DNA of 64,000 nt from Chondrus crispus (taxonomy: Eukaryota; Rhodophyta; Florideophyceae; Gigartinales; Gigartinaceae), in NCBI RefSeq assembly GCF_000350225.1, contig NW_005178734.1:411266-475265 (forward strand), written 5' to 3'. The position numbers and the translations under genes are program-made. The notes under the pieces are model-generated. The model searched no databases. It had not been told where the DNA came from and saw nothing but the letters and a program-made list of their open reading frames with translations. Shown piece after piece: positions 20,030 to 28,962 of this stretch (positions are counted from its first letter, which is position 1; each line of letters opens with the position of its first letter).

Positions 20030-20322
20030 TGCAGTTGTATTGACCAACACCCCAACGCCCCTGTCATCTCTGAACGAATTCTCGGCGAAACGGACGCCTG
20101 CGCCCTCATCATGAGCTACGAAAGAATCGGGAGGAAGTTCGTGCTAAGATGACCAGAGATGCGATGCCGTTTAGCAAGCAAGAGGCAAGTACTGATATGT
20201 TCAAGTGCGGAAAATGCAAGCAAAGAAAATGTACTTATTACCAGATGCAGACCCGGTCCGCAGATGAACCATTAACGACCTTTGTCTCATGCGTACATTG
20301 CGGTAATCATTGGAGGTTTTGA
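20030..20322 (+). pseudogene. TFIIS C-terminal zinc-ribbon fragment
   Basis: From 20122 to the TGA at 20320-20322, one frame encodes 66 residues that match the end of transcription elongation factor TFIIS. These include NREEVRAKM and the zinc ribbon [20 protein letters not shown], the catalytic RSADEP loop and [10 protein letters not shown]. All four zinc cysteines (CxxC and CxxC) and the Asp-Glu pair are present. Upstream, a different frame (about 20030-20120) gives a weaker match to the end of domain II ([15 protein letters not shown]), so there is a frameshift near 20121. The N-terminal two thirds of the gene are absent. It is a 3' fragment of a host gene and probably not expressed as a protein. 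Confidence 0.75.
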
Positions 20323-20886
20323 GCTTTCACTTCTCGGTCCAAACAACCCATCCGCTACCCCTTCTTCCCCTCATACCCTCCATTCCACCGCTTCAGTACA
20401 AAAGTTGAGAGAGCTTCGGTGAAATTGAGACTACTTGTACGAGTAGATAGGACGGGTGACAAAACATGTATCCCTGTAAACTTTGGCTTTTCTCAATAAT
20501 CAGCGTGCTACGGAGCAGCTCTCAAAACTAGTGTACAACAACAACGATATGTGACGTAAATGTGGGTCTCAAAGCTCTGGTAAACACTCGGACATTGCAC
20601 AAATGGCATGTATGGCGCATTATCTGCAAAAATTGAGCAATTCGTATGAAACTACTGGTCCTCCAGAAACAGTGTTTCTGGCCGGCATGAGTGTCTCATT
20701 TGTAGGGCGTCCGCAGCGCAGATATTCTTGTCAAATATCCTGCGCCTCGGCCTGCGCCTCGACCACTTTCTCCGAGAGTCACCCCACAAAAATCCATCCT
20801 CCGGAAGTATCCCTCGCACCGCAGCTCGCTTTTCACTGTCACCCTCTGTTCTTTCCCCTTTTTCTCTGCCATATTTTGGCGGGATA
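20323..20886. other. Flank upstream of the J-domain gene
   Basis: No gene is seen. Single GGGTGAC-type motifs occur at about 20453 and 20778, much sparser than in the arrays. Confidence 0.4.
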
Positions 20887-21669
20887 ATGCGATCTTTTCC
20901 GCCAGACGCCAGAAAGGCCCTGCATCACTTTGGGACAATCAACATCAACGAAACGCCCGTAATTGACGTCTTTTGTTGCGCTCATCCCGGAGATACGGCG
21001 GACGAAAGTGACGAGCCCACTTTGCGCAATATACAAAAGCGTTTCAAGAAGCTCTCTTTTCTTGTTCATCCGGACAGATGTGTGTCGGATCGCTCCTCCG
21101 CGAATAAAGCTATGCAAAAGCTCACTCGCGCAAAAGAACAAGCTGAGAGAGACATTCGTTTTGATGAGATGGAAAACGGGGAAGATGCTTCAAATTTGGT
21201 TCCCGCAACACTACTTTTTACACTCATTCCAACCTCGAAGGAGAAACTACTCAAACTCATGTTAAGGGAGGAAAGGGAGAATATTCGAAGAAAGGTCATG
21301 GCTGAGGAGGAGGAAATGTCTTCTCAAGCGGAAAAAGGCGAGGATAGGAGCAAAGAAACGGACAAAAGTGAAGAAAGGGAAAAGAGGGAGGGGCGTCGCA
21401 ATCGTGAAGAAAGGATGCAAGAAGAAAGAGCTCAGGATTTGAGACGTAAAAGGGAGCAGGCGCTAGAGGAGGAGAGAGTACGTGCGAAGAGGGAGGAAGC
21501 GGAGAGAGAAAAAGAGCAGGCATTGGAGGAAGAGAGGGAAAGAAAAGGCTCAGCGGAAAGTGAATGGGGACATCAGCGGAGGGAGAAGGAAATGAGACAA
21601 GAATGGGAAACGGAAGACGAAGACATATGTCAGGTGGAAAAGCCTGAGACGATTACGCAAAGGCGGTAA
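20887..21669 (+). CDS. J-domain (DnaJ-like) protein with charged coiled coil
   Basis: A 260-aa protein from the ATG at 20887; codons upstream are non-conserved. Residues 43-85 form a J domain: a basic helix II (LRNIQKRFKKLSFLV), the HPD motif at 61-63 that stimulates Hsp70 ATPase, and helix III (SSANKAMQKLTRAKEQ). The rest, from about residue 125, is a long Glu/Arg/Lys coiled coil. The frame ends in TAA at 21667-21669 and then continues in the same register, through CGG and a new ATG, into the next ORF and finally the MULE transposase. Either this is a separate Hsp70 co-chaperone gene within the element, or it is the N-terminal part of a large transposase now broken by nonsense mutations. A J domain tied to a MULE is unusual. 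Confidence 0.65.
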   Translation: MRSFPPDARKALHHFGTININETPVIDVFCCAHPGDTADESDEPTLRNIQKRFKKLSFLVHPDRCVSDRSSANKAMQKLTRAKEQAERDIRFDEMENGEDASNLVPATLLFTLIPTSKEKLLKLMLREERENIRRKVMAEEEEMSSQAEKGEDRSKETDKSEEREKREGRRNREERMQEERAQDLRRKREQALEEERVRAKREEAEREKEQALEEERERKGSAESEWGHQRREKEMRQEWETEDEDICQVEKPETITQRR

Positions 21670-21672
21670 CGG

Positions 21673-22254
21673 ATGGCTAGGGAGCGCAGAGAGAAGAGAA
21701 TGTCTTATCAGGAACGAGCACGTATGGATAATGAGGCGCGGAAACGAGAAGAGAGGCAGAGGAGGGAACGAAGGGATCGTCATGAATCAAGGAGCCAAGG
21801 AGGGGCTCGGAATAATTCCCCCAGGATCCATACATCTTCGTTTGACGGAACCGATTTTATGACCGATGTCCTGGGTAGAGAGTTTGAATCTAAAATGGGT
21901 CACGGCCCAGATGGTGAGGAAGCGGAGTTCGTTGGGGCGCCTGACGATGATTGGGATAGAGAGGGAGGTGACGGGGTGAACTCGGATGAGGAAGAGGACG
22001 ATGAGGATGTTGATGCCGAAGAAGAAAGTTCGATGGAAGATGAAGCAGATTCCTCTCGTTCCCCTCGCCCGGAATGTATTGACGACGATGACTTTGATTT
22101 CGGAGCGTACATAGCCGTCACGCCTGAAGACACCAGCAGCAATGGAGAAGCTTGTGATGCAGCAGCTGCGGCTGAAAGGGTGTTGCCAGTTGACCTCAGA
22201 ACTTTGTCTGAAGACGAACAGAAGAAACGGCGAGCGGAACAAAAGAGAGCGTGA
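21673..22254 (+). CDS. Charged/acidic middle ORF between J-domain and MULE transposase
   Basis: A 193-aa frame in the same register as the J-domain ORF before it and the transposase after it. It begins with a basic Arg/Glu coiled-coil segment (RERREKRMSYQERARMD) that looks like a direct continuation of the coiled coil upstream. It then has a strongly acidic tract (NSDEEEDDEDVDAEEESSM), then DDDDFDFGAYIAVTPED and a second short Lys/Arg helix. It stops at TGA 22252-22254, 24 bases before the transposase ATG. There is no known domain. The continuity of composition across the first stop favours a once single coding region. Confidence 0.5.
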   Translation: MARERREKRMSYQERARMDNEARKREERQRRERRDRHESRSQGGARNNSPRIHTSSFDGTDFMTDVLGREFESKMGHGPDGEEAEFVGAPDDDWDREGGDGVNSDEEEDDEDVDAEEESSMEDEADSSRSPRPECIDDDDFDFGAYIAVTPEDTSSNGEACDAAAAAERVLPVDLRTLSEDEQKKRRAEQKRA

Positions 22255-22278
22255 AAAAAGAGAAGTCAGCGGAAGGCA

Positions 22279-24324
22279 ATGGCGGAAATAGCGGCGGATA
22301 GAGTGGCAGAGATGACGTGGGTTCCCCGGCGATGCGTCCCGTATACCCCTGAGGTTGGGATTCAGCTTTCCGGAAGATGGCGCTGCGAGCAGCTCATTCG
22401 AGCATATACTGCGAATTTGGGTGTGCCGGAGGGAGTGAATGTGGTGAAAAACTTCGAAATGGTGCGTATGGACTGTCGACGAAAGCATTGTGCCGCAACT
22501 CTCACTTTTAATCGGCAACCGAAATCGGGATTGTGGAAGTTGAATCGGTTCCAAGAGCACGAAAACCAGTGCTATGGGCAGTCAGTCGACAGAAAGTCCT
22601 GTCAAATTAGACCGGCGTATACCGCTGAGCAGACCGCACGGGCGCTTCGTGATGAGTTCGCCTTGAACCCTGACATGCCCACCAGCGTCCTAGCGTCCAT
22701 TTTAAGGGCGAAGTCAATTTACCGTCGACAACCAGCAAACTCACACATTCGCGCTGTGAGGCGCGAGCTGAACAGATACATCTCAGCTGCTCGAGCCGTT
22801 GACATGGCTGCCCTGGAAGGATACTCTGATCTGTTGAGGGAATTGGGGCACAGGGTGGACATTTTCATCTTGTTCGGTACGGAAATGAAGGCGCAGCGCA
22901 TCAAGGCTGCACGATTCATATACAAACAACAGCAAACACTTTCATACTCTGAAAAACTAAGATCCCTACAATCCGGGTTTAATGTAGAGGATGTGGACGT
23001 CTCGGATATTGCGGATGAGGGTAAATATTATGGCGGGTTCCTCTTCGTCCCGATGGTTGCAGAAGCTTTCTGTAGAAAGGGCAGGATGACATGCGCAGCG
23101 GATGCCGCTCATTGCGAGGGTTTGGGCCGCCGTTCTTACGGAACCACATTTGAAGTGTTCGGATACGACACTAACCATCAACTCTGCCCCTTGGTGTTCG
23201 CCCATTTCGTGGGAGCTGAGGGAATGGACACGTGGGAGAAAGTTTTTGCTGCCGCCGCGGATATCCCAGGGTTTGATGTACCTACGAGGACGACAATTGT
23301 CGACCAGGAGAAATCTATCGACTCAGCGTACAAGCGGTGCATGCAGCACGCGAAGTTGTTCCTGGACCCACTGCATGTCCGAAAAAATCTCGCTACAGCA
23401 CTGGGTGCGGGAAAGGTTGTTGGTGTGCGCATGTACGATAAAGCGCTTCGAAACCCAAGCAAGGATGAGGTTATTCAAGCCAAAAAAGACTTCCCGATGA
23501 AGATGTCAGATTACCTTAATAGGTTTGATGACAGTGAGCTGTACAGAGCATGCTCGATGTTGCAAGATCTAATCACGACATCTCAAGGAGCTGAAAGTGG
23601 TATGTCCGCCGCCCTGCGAAACCACATCAGGACAGTGGAGCCTCAAAAGATGCTGGAGAAAGTTGTGTCGACACAGCGAACTGCCTTTTTGAAGCGGCAA
23701 GCAACTGCAATGAACTGCAAGAGTCCCGTACCACCTCACATTGAACAACGTCTTGCGCTACTCATTCAGAGATCAAGAGTTTATAAGGAGTCTGTTAGGT
23801 TTGTAGAGGGAACGGGGCAAATGGAGGCGACGGTACGAAGCGTGGTGGACGGAACGCGTTTGAGGCATGTAGTCATGCGTTCAGAGCCAAACACGCCCCC
23901 TTCATGCTGCATGCATTCACGAGATGGTTCCGGTTTTCCTTGCTATCACGGAACGGCTGTCATATGTGAGAAGTACGGATCTAATGATTTGTATAAGCAC
24001 GTTGCGCGACGACATTTGACGAAAGCATGGAAAGAGAATTACTACAGCTTGTGTTACTCAATGCCGGCGCAATACTCTGTCGACAAAGTTATCAAACAAG
24101 CGAAACGGTTAGTAGCTTTTGGTCAGAACTTAAGAATTCCCAAAGCTATCCCTCCTCCTCGTGGGAGGCCAGTGAAAAACGCGGGAAAACGTAAGAAGAG
24201 CTGGTATGAGAACGGACCTGCGCCATCAAAGAGGAAGTATACTTGCTCTCTTTGTCGTTCTGAGACGCATACTGTTACTGATTGTGCACTGAGACAGCTT
24301 TATGGGGATGAAAACACTAGGTAA
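22279..24324 (+). CDS. MULE (Mutator-like element) transposase
   Basis: A 681-aa complete transposase. The N-terminal region has WRCEQLIRAYTAN and a Cys-Cys/His-like cluster (MDCRRKHCAATLTF) typical of the MuDR DNA-binding domain. The DDE core shows Asp275 in CAADAAHCEG, the conserved FGYDTNHQLCPLVFAHFVG strand region, Asp342 in TIVDQEKSID and the C-x2-H motif in KRCMQHAK. A SWIM-type finger follows (CC near 543-544, Cys555, His557 in FPCYHGTAV). The C-terminus has a perfect CCHC knuckle (Cys656, Cys659, His664, Cys669). The enzyme would cut and reinsert the element. It is in frame with the two ORFs upstream. The GGGYGAC array at 24414 begins about 90 bp downstream. Confidence 0.88.
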   Translation: MAEIAADRVAEMTWVPRRCVPYTPEVGIQLSGRWRCEQLIRAYTANLGVPEGVNVVKNFEMVRMDCRRKHCAATLTFNRQPKSGLWKLNRFQEHENQCYGQSVDRKSCQIRPAYTAEQTARALRDEFALNPDMPTSVLASILRAKSIYRRQPANSHIRAVRRELNRYISAARAVDMAALEGYSDLLRELGHRVDIFILFGTEMKAQRIKAARFIYKQQQTLSYSEKLRSLQSGFNVEDVDVSDIADEGKYYGGFLFVPMVAEAFCRKGRMTCAADAAHCEGLGRRSYGTTFEVFGYDTNHQLCPLVFAHFVGAEGMDTWEKVFAAAADIPGFDVPTRTTIVDQEKSIDSAYKRCMQHAKLFLDPLHVRKNLATALGAGKVVGVRMYDKALRNPSKDEVIQAKKDFPMKMSDYLNRFDDSELYRACSMLQDLITTSQGAESGMSAALRNHIRTVEPQKMLEKVVSTQRTAFLKRQATAMNCKSPVPPHIEQRLALLIQRSRVYKESVRFVEGTGQMEATVRSVVDGTRLRHVVMRSEPNTPPSCCMHSRDGSGFPCYHGTAVICEKYGSNDLYKHVARRHLTKAWKENYYSLCYSMPAQYSVDKVIKQAKRLVAFGQNLRIPKAIPPPRGRPVKNAGKRKKSWYENGPAPSKRKYTCSLCRSETHTVTDCALRQLYGDENTR

Positions 24325-24413
24325 ACATGCTTCCGTGGTATGGAAAATACGGAAAATACTGTATGTAATTGTATGTAGATAGAGTGCGTAGAAGTTGCCG
24401 GTGTTTCACATAT

Positions 24414-24665
24414 GAAGTCACCCTATATTTCCAACTGAAATCACATCAATCTCAGAAAACGATCCAATGTCGCCCTATAGACACAGACAAAGATCGGCAT
24501 GTTTCAACATGTCGTTTTCTTAGGGCGACGTCACCCTCGGAATTGGATGAATGAGGAACGTCACCCTTCAATGCCACCTCAATTGGGGTAGTCGCTCCCA
24601 AAACACCCCCAGGGCTAGAACTTCACCTCCCCAAGGGCATCAAAAGCCGCACCTGTCACCCCAAG
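24414..24665. repeat. Second GGGYGAC/GTCRCCC motif array
   Basis: At least six copies occur in 250 bp: GTCACCCTA near 24417, GTCGCCCTA near 24470, TAGGGCGACGTCACCC near 24520, GTCACCC near 24559 and 24655. It lies just downstream of the MULE transposase and is related to the array at 15477-15790, so it may be the right subterminal region of that element. Confidence 0.6.
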
Positions 24666-24901
24666 ATCCGCAAATGGCCCTATTATTTTACCTTATTTCA
24701 CCCTATTTCTCCGTCTCTCACAAAATCTCACGTGCATACGTCTTATTGCCCTGGCTACAGAATATGCCCTACAGAATATCGGCCTCCGGTACAGTATCGA
24801 AATGGATCAACTTTTTAGACAGGATGGTGTCTGAGCAGTAATGTACCAGCCTTACAGTACATCCTACTCTAAATGGCAAGGGCCTCCGTCTGACCTACTT
24901 A

Positions 24902-25290
24902 GAGCAAGGCAACCAGTGCGCTAAATTTCGAAATTTTAGAGATTTTCCCCTGTTGGCATGTCAACTGGTGCGCTAATCGCTTTTTTCGGTTGCTATCTGG
25001 AAGCACCTATCTCTATATTCGTTTCTTTCCTGGCGCAGGATAGAAATGGATATAGCACGCGATCACTCAGAATTCATCGATATTTCATAATCACTATAAC
25101 CAATCATCTTTCGAGTGCTATATGCGCCGTGCTTCAGACCCCTTGTCTTGGCGAAAAACTTGGGAAAAACTAATACTCGGCCCCTTGCGGGCCGTCACAT
25201 ATGGCGACGCACTTGCTGTGTTGCGCACTCTTTAGAGCGCTGCATGGCTAAAAATGTGCGCTATAAATTAGCGCACTGGTTGCCTTGCTC
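24902..25290. mobile_element. PIF/Harbinger-like MITE with TTA target duplication
   Basis: A 389-bp non-coding unit with perfect 23-bp terminal inverted repeats (24902-24924 and 25268-25290, starting GAGCAAGGCAACCAG). It is flanked by TTA at 24899-24901 and 25291-25293. Three-base TTA/TWA targets are characteristic of PIF/Harbinger elements. No transposase is encoded, so it is non-autonomous. Confidence 0.7.
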
Positions 25291-26526
25291 TTAAGGTGGT
25301 ACACACAGTACTTCCCATTGCACCACCTCCCTACAGTATCTGTGACTGTGTCCGTGAAAAAAAAATACTCAGCGTGGTGGTACTGTAGTCTGCATAAAAT
25401 TTCAATTTCTTCTTGCTGCCTAAAAAGTGCCCACATAATATGTGTAATATAATATAATCTAATATTATATTATGATGGACAAAAATATATACATTAAATT
25501 GAACATTTATTAAAAAGCAACCTGGCGCAATATTTCCTTAACTTACTTGTTTTCCGCAATAACATCTTGCATAACACCTCGCAAAACATCGCAATACATG
25601 CTTGGAATCCGCAGAAAGATTAACAATGTCATGCAGATTGAGTACCTACAGTAGTTGCCTTTTTAAACTGCCCTTATTGGTGTCCAACTTATTTGACATG
25701 CCATTTCAACGTGATTTAAAAAACCTTCGTTTCTGCACATATGTAAAAACGACCACGAAGAACATGCAATTCTCAAAAACTTCTTTCTGGCCCCAACGCA
25801 CAAGTCAACTACACGGGGGCGGGAGCGTCTTTTTCCTTCTGATCCAGTATCGACAAGATGCTGGAAATAAGCTCGTGGTAGACTAACGGCCTGCACTTCC
25901 ACAAAGGCTGGCAGATCAGAGTCGGTTGCGAGCGGCAAATTCTTCCGAACTGGAAGGGCGCTGGAAGCCAAGCTTCTTGTGTCAAATCTTTACTGTCGGT
26001 TTGTATCTCGGTTTTTGTCTTTACTTTTCTGTCTCTTCTATCTCATCTCTGGCGGAGCTACACCGTCACTAAGTAAGGTTTGTGTTCATTTGTGAGGAGA
26101 GTCCCACTTACATTATCCAGTAGTCACCTGTCCCTTTCCGATGCAATCCGGATTTGCGTATCCTGCTGGGTTTCTTGTAATACTGCTGTCTATTGTTCCA
26201 CAGTAGTGCCTCCTCTCGTACAATAGTACCTCATCATTCTTGATTCCATATAAACTTCAGATATAGCAACACCTTCTTGTCGAGAAAACGCAAGTCAAGA
26301 AAAACAATATGCTGAAAAGTGTCCTCATATGAGAACAACCGTTCGATAGAAGCTTGCCCTTCAGAATGCCATGAAACCATTTTAAGATGCTAAGAGCACG
26401 TCTACCACCTGGGAATCAACCTACTAAATTCTGTATGTCTTAAACAACTACGTCGTAGTGTGTGTGTCAACATTTCTCATCGCCCTCCCCTAATCAATCC
26501 TCGCTACGACGAACAACCAAAACGCC
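25291..26526. other. Gene-free AT-rich stretch with a small palindrome
   Basis: No coding frame is supported. An 11-bp AT palindrome lies at 25445-25455 and 25462-25472, and three TACAGTA/TACTGTA heptamers fall at about 25330-25650. The right part should hold the 3' end region of the sulfotransferase-like gene. Confidence 0.5.
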
Positions 26527-27717
26527 TTACTGCTTTTTATCCTTAAATCTCTCTTGCATCGCGTACTTGTAGAACTCTGCAATCCGCTTCAACCCTTCCT
26601 CATTCCCTTCGTCTCTCTGTTTTTTCAACTTCCGGTACGTTGCGTCCCCCTGCTCCAGCTGGATCCTCTCCAAAAACCCCATGTCCTCCTCCACCTTATG
26701 TACATTCCGGTTCTGAAACTCCCCCCCACAGCCGAGCACCTTCAGTAGCCTGGCCAAGTCCTCATCCATATTCTCAGCCCGCACGACATAATCAGCCTCA
26801 AGTCTCTGCCCGACTGCCGTCAAACTCGGCTCGCCCTCCTCACTCAGGTACGGGTATGCCTCCAAATACCGGTCCTTCCACCTGTCGAGCTGTACAATCT
26901 GGACGGCCCGAGTCTTTTCTGCCTCACTCAAGCTACTGTTGCCAAGCCTGTCCTGAAAGTAGTACTTCGCCGCCGACCACAGCCGTGCCCTCATTGGCAT
27001 GCAGCTCGTCACATACGCAACGCGGCCGCAGTCGCGCCGCAGCTTGGCCATATCCGCCTCATCCAGTCGCAAATGCCGCGATATCGTCCCCACCCGAAGC
27101 GCCTCCAACCCCAGCATCATCCCCGTCACCTCCGAGCGCTGCGCCCGCAGCACCAGGCTTGGTTGCTTCAAACCGTGCTGGGACAGGCACCTCCTCAGCG
27201 CTATGCCAATTGTCGTCGACCCCGTCCGCGGCGGCTTGTCGTAGATAAAGCACGGACGGTCCGACGCCAAGGCTCTTTCGTTGTCATCGTCTATATGCAA
27301 GCCACCGCCAGTATCTGCGGGTTCCTCCTCCTCATCATCATCGTCATTCTTGCCCAGCCTCTCGCCCCCATCGTCATCAGACAAGTTGCCTCCCGCCCTA
27401 TCCACGACCGTCGCCTCCGCGCCTTCCTCTTCGGAAACGACCGTGCCCTGTCCTTCGAACGCGGCGTCTCGAGGCTCAGCGCCGTCGGTCGGGGAGACTT
27501 CCGGCGCGGCGGGCGGGGCTGACGGTACGGCGAGCGGATCGCGGATCGCGTGCGAGTCGAGGACGTGGAGCTCGTCGCGCATCACGAGAACGGTGAGCGC
27601 GGCCGCAACGATGATGATGGCGAACCACACGTTGGCGGCGCTAAGTTTGAGCATGCTGGCTGGGAGGAAGATACGCAAGGTAGGGAGGGCGGGGTCAATG
27701 ACTGCCAAGACTGCCAT
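26527..27717 (-). CDS. Type II membrane sulfotransferase-like protein
   Basis: A 396-aa protein. It has a short N-terminal segment, a single membrane helix (about residues 28-46, NVWFAIIIVAAALTVLVM), an acidic, Pro-rich stem (about 55-150), and then a sulfotransferase-type catalytic domain. The domain opens with FIYDKPPRTGSTTIGIALRR (157-176), the 5'-phosphosulfate-binding loop that grips PAPS. This topology is that of Golgi carbohydrate sulfotransferases. In a red alga a galactan (carrageenan or agar) substrate is plausible but inferred. The 3'-phosphate-binding serine motif is not certain. A downstream Met at residue 22 could be the real start. The gene is intronless with host-like GC content and no disabling change. 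Confidence 0.7.
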   Translation of the reverse strand: MAVLAVIDPALPTLRIFLPASMLKLSAANVWFAIIIVAAALTVLVMRDELHVLDSHAIRDPLAVPSAPPAAPEVSPTDGAEPRDAAFEGQGTVVSEEEGAEATVVDRAGGNLSDDDGGERLGKNDDDDEEEEPADTGGGLHIDDDNERALASDRPCFIYDKPPRTGSTTIGIALRRCLSQHGLKQPSLVLRAQRSEVTGMMLGLEALRVGTISRHLRLDEADMAKLRRDCGRVAYVTSCMPMRARLWSAAKYYFQDRLGNSSLSEAEKTRAVQIVQLDRWKDRYLEAYPYLSEEGEPSLTAVGQRLEADYVVRAENMDEDLARLLKVLGCGGEFQNRNVHKVEEDMGFLERIQLEQGDATYRKLKKQRDEGNEEGLKRIAEFYKYAMQERFKDKKQ

Positions 27718-28962
27718 CTAAGCCTGATAGGGACCGGTGGCAGAATAAGTATCTCAGACGGGCAGATGTTTGCGAGTGCTACTGCCACTGCCAGGCGAAG
27801 TGATGGCAGAGGCGGGAGATGCCACCTTTAGTGATGCAAATTGTATAGCGTAAGGTGCGTGTGCTGTGTGTACCGATCTATGTTCTCGGTCATACACAGT
27901 CGCAATTACCATGCATAGAAGAATCTTGAGTGTATCTGAGGCATTGTGCCTCCTCTCTTTGCTTTTCATTCATTATCTGACTGCCCTCTGCGTTCTCCCT
28001 CCTCCACGGACGGGCACCCCCGTGCTCTTCTGCGTCAACAAAGAAACTTCAGTTATCTCTGGAACAGCCAACACGGTCTACAATGAAAACATGGCAGACA
28101 CCTCCGGCAGCAACTGTTGCAGTTGTATGTATTTCTTTGCTAGATATGATAGGCTACAATTGTATATGTACTGCTGTGCATGTATAGGAGCGGTCTAAGC
28201 ACGTTCTCAACTAGGGAAATAGATGCCGCCGGATCGAACTGCCATTCGGCCCTTGTCATACCGAATGCAAACACTATCCAGCCGGTAAAATATAACGGAA
28301 ATAGATGGTTTTGCAGTGAGCCAAGACGATCCAGCTGCTCCCATGACCCTGTTTCGCGTGTTTCCAAGAACGGCCCCTGGGGCCCGTGAATGGCATGCGC
28401 ACTCCAATTCGAGAGAGCGGCCCCCCTCCAAGAACCCCTCATACAAGCCTACCAGAAGCGCCCATGCAAGCCGGCACCGGTGCCAAGGCCTCCGAAGAAA
28501 AGCAGTCACGCACCCGAAATGAAGCAGAGGGAGGGGCGTGACATAGCATTGTTAGTAAAAACGAGACCATTTTGCATCGAAACAGCTGGTCTTGAAGCAA
28601 ACACGCCCAAAAACCTATTTCACGTCTTGAATCAGGGTACAAGATACCCAAAAATGGCCTCCATTTCAGAAATGAACAACAACAGAGAAACACGACATAC
28701 CATGCCTCGGTATGGAAAAGGGTGCATATGGTAAATGTGCGGAGACCGCACCTCGGAAAACTATTCTAGACTATATGCGCTGGAAAATAAATAAAATGGT
28801 ATATTGCACAGAAAGAATTTTCTAAGAAGCACTTGTACTCGACAAATATTCCAAGAATACGTTTTAATGCAAACCAGTTCAAAGGCGAAACTTTACGTTT
28901 GCAGAAATCAACAAAGGAACGAAATGGACTTTAGTTGTGGCAGACTACGCAATGGACAAAGT
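27718..28962. other. Intergenic stretch between sulfotransferase-like and Ulp1-like genes
   Basis: Several short frames but none with a recognisable motif. The left part should contain the sulfotransferase promoter. Confidence 0.45.

Noticed and set aside
26640..27721. Several plus-strand frames of 80-200 codons
   Set aside because: They are shadows of the GC-rich sulfotransferase-like gene on the other strand.
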